Source of the DNA: Rheinheimera soli
GTDB lineage: Bacteria; Pseudomonadota; Gammaproteobacteria; Enterobacterales; Alteromonadaceae
Reading direction: 5' to 3'
Length of the DNA stretch: 52,998 bases
Assembly (NCBI RefSeq): GCF_021290985.1
Contig: NZ_JAJOYU010000029.1
Span: 1 to 52,998 of the forward strand
In this document: positions 50,020-52,998 of the stretch, one piece after another
How the letters are laid out: each line of letters opens with the position of its first letter
How positions within the stretch are numbered: the stretch's first letter is position 1
Notes under the pieces: generated by a model
Told to the model about the DNA's origin: nothing
Database searches by the model: none
The model's input: the letters and a program-made list of their open reading frames with translations, nothing else
Program-made: the position numbers and the translations under genes

Positions 50020-50741
50020 AACAGCCAACTGCGGAGCAGCAAAAACACCACAAAACCCAACAGTCAGAACAACCGCCCTTGTTGTGCCAGCGACTGCTGG
50101 AATGGGTATTACCAGAAACGCTGCAAGAACCAGTATTAGGTGATTTGCAGGAAGAATTTATCGAACGGCAACAACAAAACCGCAGCCGCGCCTGCTGGTG
50201 GTATCGGCAGCAGACACTTTCAACCTGCTGGCATTTTATTTATCAAACCAAAGGAGACTGGCTGATGTTTGTATTGAGTGTGGTGTTTTTTATTGCAGTG
50301 TCTTTGTGGGCCATGTTTATAGCGGGCGCTGGTAACTCAGGGATGTTTTATGACTTAGTTTCACTGGTACTGATTATCCCTCCAGCTGTGTTATTTGCCG
50401 TTGGCGCAACCTCAGGCCACACTTTACAGCAGGCCATGGCTTTTTTGCTTAACCCCAGACCGGGCGCAGACCCTTTAACTTACCAGCAGATCAGCCATTT
50501 CTTTAATGTCATGGGCAACAGTGCTTTATTACTTGGTTTCTTTAGCACTTTAATAGGCGTAGTGGCCATAGCAAACGCCATGAATGCGGATAATTTCGCC
50601 TCCAGCTTTGGACAAGCCACCGCAGTATGCTTGCTGACTCTACTTTATGGCTGTGCACTAAAGACACTTTGTTATGTAGCAGCACAAAAGGTTAGTTTTG
50701 TGGCGCGGGAAAGCGGCAAGAATGAAAGTGTTTTGGGTTGA
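50016..50741 (+). CDS. Permease-prefix-domain membrane protein
   Basis: A 241-residue protein. The N-terminal region (~20-70: LLCQRLLEWVLPETL, then VLGDLQEEFIERQQQNRSRACWWYRQQ) matches the 'permease prefix domain 2' that normally precedes an ADOP-type ABC permease in one chain. Here it stands as its own protein, followed by four membrane helices and no large periplasmic domain. So it is perhaps a split-off part of the neighbouring permease. Starts within the padR stop (ATGA). Confidence 0.75.
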   Translation: MKQPTAEQQKHHKTQQSEQPPLLCQRLLEWVLPETLQEPVLGDLQEEFIERQQQNRSRACWWYRQQTLSTCWHFIYQTKGDWLMFVLSVVFFIAVSLWAMFIAGAGNSGMFYDLVSLVLIIPPAVLFAVGATSGHTLQQAMAFLLNPRPGADPLTYQQISHFFNVMGNSALLLGFFSTLIGVVAIANAMNADNFASSFGQATAVCLLTLLYGCALKTLCYVAAQKVSFVARESGKNESVLG

Positions 50742-50810
50742 AGGGCTTGTACTGGAGAAATAATGCATGCTGGTTCTGCTTTACTGACCAGCGGTGCTGG
50801 AATCCATGGG

Positions 50811-51431
50811 CTAATTCGTTCTATCAGATTGTCTAAGGTCATCCTTGTCTCCAACTATCATCAGTAGCGGACTGGCCAGCAGTTCACGGATAAAACCTGA
50901 TTGTTCCGCCAACGCTTTCTGCCATTCAGACAATGAATATAGTTTAGGATTGATCTCGCGGCCAAGCTGTTGCTGCGCTGGATACAGGCTTTTCACTGCA
51001 TCAACAAAACTCAGTTCGCCCACCATCAGCAGGTCGATATCACTGCTGGCTGTCGCTTTACCACTGGCGACTGAACCAAACACAGCAGCAAACTGCAGTT
51101 GGTCGGATACAGGTAATAAAACCTGCCGTAACACATCAGCCAAACCGGTCGTTTTACGCAGAATACTGGCGAGTTCTTCATACACCACACAGCTGGTATC
51201 GGCCTGGTAACACAGCTGATTCCCCTGCTGTGTTTTTTTCAAAATGCCAGCCTTCGCCAGCTTGGTTAGCTCTTTATGCAAAGTGCCGGGCTGAGTATGA
51301 GTTAAACGGGCAATTTCGCGCACATGCCAGGCCTGATCGGGTTTCAGCAATAACAAACCCAATACCTGACGACGGTAACCGGTAAAAAGCAAATCCGTAA
51401 GAGCAGACACAGCAGCACCAAATGAAGCCAA
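50811..51431 (-). CDS. HTH-nucleotidyltransferase fusion protein
   Basis: A 206-residue protein. The N-terminal winged helix (~15-75, RRQVLGLLLLKPDQAWHVREIARL) is followed by a polymerase-beta-like nucleotidyltransferase domain with GSVASGKATASSDIDLLMVGE (~119-139; G-S plus the two catalytic Asp). Such proteins act as antitoxins, signal transducers or MNT-type AMP transferases; which is unclear. The start is uncertain: the longest reading begins at TTG (51431) inside an inverted repeat, and GTG at 51410 is an alternative. Confidence 0.8.
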   Translation of the reverse strand: MASFGAAVSALTDLLFTGYRRQVLGLLLLKPDQAWHVREIARLTHTQPGTLHKELTKLAKAGILKKTQQGNQLCYQADTSCVVYEELASILRKTTGLADVLRQVLLPVSDQLQFAAVFGSVASGKATASSDIDLLMVGELSFVDAVKSLYPAQQQLGREINPKLYSLSEWQKALAEQSGFIRELLASPLLMIVGDKDDLRQSDRTN

Positions 51432-51463
51432 ATAAGCTACGAATGTAGCCTTTCAGGCTTCAT
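51420..51463. repeat. Inverted repeat over the start of the nucleotidyltransferase gene
   Basis: AATGAAGCC (51420-51428 region) and GGCTTCATT (51455-51463) form the outer arms, with AGCTAC/GTAGC inside. The presumed TTG start at 51431 is within it. The repeat could be an operator for the protein's own winged helix, or an RNA fold covering the start. Confidence 0.5.
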
Positions 51464-51549
51464 TCGTCAATTTTAGTATCAGCTAAAAAAGTTAGATCCG
51501 TATCTAGCAACAAAACTTGATACTGATGTTCAGCCTTGCACACATAAAT

Positions 51550-51565
51550 GTAACCTTGCGGTATC
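51550..51565. promoter_or_regulatory. Operator-like palindrome 1 (XRE/membrane-protein promoter)
   Basis: GTAACCTTGCGGTATC matches the shared palindrome GATACCTTAAGGTATC at 12 of 16 positions. It lies upstream of the -35 box, 32 bp (centre to centre) from the second copy. Confidence 0.45.
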
Positions 51566-51573
51566 AAAAAAAC

Positions 51574-51602
51574 TTGACACTGACACCTTAAGGTTTCATA
51601 CT
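51574..51602 (+). promoter_or_regulatory. Sigma-70-type promoter for the membrane protein-XRE operon
   Basis: TTGACA (51574-51579) and CATACT (51597-51602) with a 17-bp spacer. An operator-like palindrome fills the spacer and another follows the -10, so tight repression is likely. Confidence 0.7.
51582..51597. promoter_or_regulatory. Operator-like palindrome 2
   Basis: GACACCTTAAGGTTTC, 14 of 16 with the shared palindrome, lies between -35 and -10. Its centre is 21 bp (two turns) from the third copy. Confidence 0.6.
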
Positions 51603-51618
51603 GATACCTCAAGGTATC
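51603..51618. promoter_or_regulatory. Operator-like palindrome 3
   Basis: GATACCTCAAGGTATC, the most perfect copy, begins directly after the -10. It probably binds the XRE regulator encoded by the second gene of this operon (inference). Confidence 0.65.
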
Positions 51619-51645
51619 TAAACTTAATAAAAAGGAACACTTATT

Positions 51646-52137
51646 ATGGCTGTATGGACTATCGAAGATCAGGAAAATTGCGTGAAAGCGACTCTGTTCG
51701 GTGCGCTGTTTTTTGTATTGTTAACAGGCTTTCAACTGTTAAAAGATATCAGTTTGTTTTGGTTTCAACTCACCTTAGTCAGTGATGCTTTCGGGTATGG
51801 CGTGCTGTTTTCGGTGATTTATTTTCTAGTCAAAGTGACCAAACAACCCAGCCTGCTGTCCTATGGCTGGAAAATTCGGGAAATATGCGGTGATTTTCAG
51901 GACGAGTATTTACGCAGCCGTTTTCAGCGTGCTACTACGCTGGCATTTCACTTAACTATTACGATAGCGTTTGCGGGGTATGCTGCAACCAATTTAATCA
52001 ACAAGCATGGCGACCCGCAATGGATCTCATTTCAGCTGTTTCCATTACTGACGATATTCATCGGCACCCTGAGCTTTTATCTGAGTTTGCGCTCCGTATT
52101 GGCTGAACAGGACGAACCAGCCCAGGAAACGAATTGA
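51646..52137 (+). CDS. Four-helix membrane protein paired with an XRE regulator
   Basis: A 163-residue protein with four predicted membrane helices (~20-37, ~45-65, ~105-122, ~128-146) and a polar segment between helices 2 and 3 (~70-98, SYGWKIREICGDFQDEYLRSRFQRA). No family recognised. DUF2178-like small membrane proteins with an XRE partner have this layout, a tentative comparison only. AAAAGGAACA precedes the ATG. Its stop overlaps the start of the XRE gene (TGATG), the usual pairing for a regulator and a controlled membrane protein. Confidence 0.7.
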   Translation: MAVWTIEDQENCVKATLFGALFFVLLTGFQLLKDISLFWFQLTLVSDAFGYGVLFSVIYFLVKVTKQPSLLSYGWKIREICGDFQDEYLRSRFQRATTLAFHLTITIAFAGYAATNLINKHGDPQWISFQLFPLLTIFIGTLSFYLSLRSVLAEQDEPAQETN

Positions 52138-52352
52138 TGGAAGAGCAACAACTGTACAACAGAATTGCAGAGCTGCGCGCCGCCAGAGGGCTGTCGCAGC
52201 AGCAACTGGCCGACGCCATTGGTGTATCGCGTAAAACTATCAGCACAGTAGAAACCAGCCGTTTTACCCCCTCAGTGGTGATAGCGTTGCAAATGGCGCG
52301 TTATTTTGAAGTGCCGGTAGAGCAGATTTTTAGCTTTGAAGGGTTTCGTTGA
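52137..52352 (+). CDS. XRE family transcriptional regulator
   Basis: A 71-residue single helix-turn-helix protein: RIAELRAARGLSQQQLADAIGVSRKTISTVETSRFTPSVVIALQMARYFEVPVEQIFSFE. This is the compact Cro/CI-like type (YgzD/YozG-like). It begins at the ATG at 52137 within the preceding stop; the TTG one codon before is less likely. It presumably represses its own operon through the three palindromes upstream. Confidence 0.93.
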   Translation: MEEQQLYNRIAELRAARGLSQQQLADAIGVSRKTISTVETSRFTPSVVIALQMARYFEVPVEQIFSFEGFR

Positions 52353-52368
52353 GGGAAATGATATTGGT

Positions 52369-52551
52369 ATGAAACCTCCAGATGCTTTAGCTAAACACCG
52401 AGAAGAGATCCTTAACATCATCGCGGCTCACCATGTCCGTAATGTTCGGGGCTTTGGTTCTGTGCTGCAAGGCACAGACACAGAACAAGGCGATTTGGAT
52501 TTGCTGGTCGACCCTTGTCGCGTAATGGCAATTTGGGCGGAAGCCCGATGA
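52369..52551 (+). pseudogene. Truncated MntA-like nucleotidyltransferase
   Basis: It begins like a MntA-type minimal nucleotidyltransferase (KPPDALAKHREEILNIIAAH, then VRGFGSVLQGTDTEQGDLDLLVDP, with the GS and D-x-D motifs). After that the family pattern stops and ten unrelated residues run to a stop, giving ~60 residues in place of ~100. The third catalytic Asp is missing. It is best read as a deletion remnant. Its stop overlaps the ATG of the next ORF. Confidence 0.7.
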
Positions 52552-52955
52552 TTATTCCGCCTTATGATGAAACCCAATTCATTGCGAATGTAGTGGACAC
52601 ATTTAATAGCTTACACATAGATCGAATTGGCTATCAGAAAGAGAAAACTCTCCGTGGCGACTTTATCGTTAACTACAAAGATGATTCGGTCTACGCCAAC
52701 TTTATCCAGTTGGGTGTGAACAACACTACAGAACATAAGATTGAAAAAACAGCGTCTATCTTCCTGAAAAAAGACGATATGCAATACGTCACCAACGTCA
52801 GTGTTTATCCATATAGAGATACCAAAACGAAGGTCGTCTATGAATGTCATCTGAAAAGTGCACATTGGCTGAACAGCGACGGCACTGTGAGCTTCGAGAA
52901 GTTTCCGGAGCAAAAAGAAATAGAAAAGATGCTCTGGGATATTGCCAATAAATAA
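52548..52955 (+). CDS. Hypothetical protein coupled to the truncated nucleotidyltransferase
   Basis: A 135-residue soluble protein with no signal peptide or membrane helix. A beta-rich N-terminal half (GDFIVNYKDDSVYANFIQLGV) is followed by a Tyr-rich strand region and a helical end (FPEQKEIEKMLWDIAN). I do not recognise it. The ATG at 52548 overlaps the stop of the remnant (ATGA) and has GGCGGAAG ahead. Either it is the remains of a fused gene or an independent gene placed after the deletion. Confidence 0.6.
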   Translation: MIIPPYDETQFIANVVDTFNSLHIDRIGYQKEKTLRGDFIVNYKDDSVYANFIQLGVNNTTEHKIEKTASIFLKKDDMQYVTNVSVYPYRDTKTKVVYECHLKSAHWLNSDGTVSFEKFPEQKEIEKMLWDIANK

Positions 52956-52998
52956 GTCAGTACAAACTATCTAATTGGCATGTTCGGAATTCAACACG

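Overview
The window looks like chromosomal DNA of an aerobic, aquatic gammaproteobacterium of the Alteromonadales/Chromatiales type (Rheinheimera-like; this placement is inference from gene content, not a search). Reasons: moderate GC with CTG/CAG-rich coding, two large TonB-dependent receptors, a TIGR02449-zapA pair, an ArfA gene with a built-in terminator, NtrC/sigma-54 style nitrogen control, abundant c-di-GMP proteins and many secreted peptidases. I see no rRNA, tRNA, CRISPR array or complete insertion sequence.

Layout. 0.1-10.3 kb: a periplasmic-sensor diguanylate cyclase, an Lrp-type regulator divergent from a YjeH-like amino-acid exporter, small envelope proteins, a membrane dipeptidase, and a two-gene signalling pair made of an MHYT-PAS-PAS hybrid histidine kinase with REC and Hpt, overlapping a REC-HD-GYP response regulator. 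10.4-15.6 kb: lipoproteins, an S9 peptidase and the TIGR02449-zapA division pair. 15.8-26.1 kb: an OAR-like TonB receptor with a long leader, arfA, an outer-membrane beta-barrel protein, a DsbA/FrnE-like oxidoreductase, an M14 deacylase-like protein, a Fur-controlled siderophore receptor, an FKBP isomerase and a periplasmic binding protein.

26.1-35.9 kb is the functional centre: a nitrite-assimilation island. nasR (NIT-ANTAR antiterminator) lies divergent to nirC (nitrite channel) and a fused PP2C phosphatase/Ser-Thr kinase. From the far end, nirB-nirD-cobA-porin read back toward them. Both outer control regions, in front of nirC and in front of nirB, show the same order of elements: NtrC-like enhancer sites, a -24/-12 (sigma-54) promoter, a leader with a hexaloop hairpin of the A1/G4 ANTAR type, and an intrinsic terminator whose 5' arm overlaps that hairpin. 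This predicts dual control: transcription starts under nitrogen limitation (NtrC/sigma-54) and read-through needs nitrate/nitrite (NasR). No nitrate reductase or nitrate transporter is in the window.

35.9-38.1 kb: a nine-unit 7-bp tandem repeat, an AT-rich stretch, a class II Fic protein and an unknown membrane protein, probably acquired. 38.1-42.2 kb: an unusual HExxH metallopeptidase, an S41 peptidase homologue, a small membrane protein and ilvE. 42.3-50.7 kb: a five-gene minus-strand operon (HlyD-like adaptor, ABC ATPase, MacB/ADOP-like permease, sigma-54 activator, histidine kinase) with a sigma-54-like promoter in front of it, facing a divergent PadR regulator plus a permease-prefix-domain protein. 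50.8-53.0 kb: accessory genes, including an HTH-nucleotidyltransferase, a membrane protein with an XRE regulator behind a promoter carrying three operator-like palindromes, and a truncated MntA-like gene coupled to an orphan ORF.
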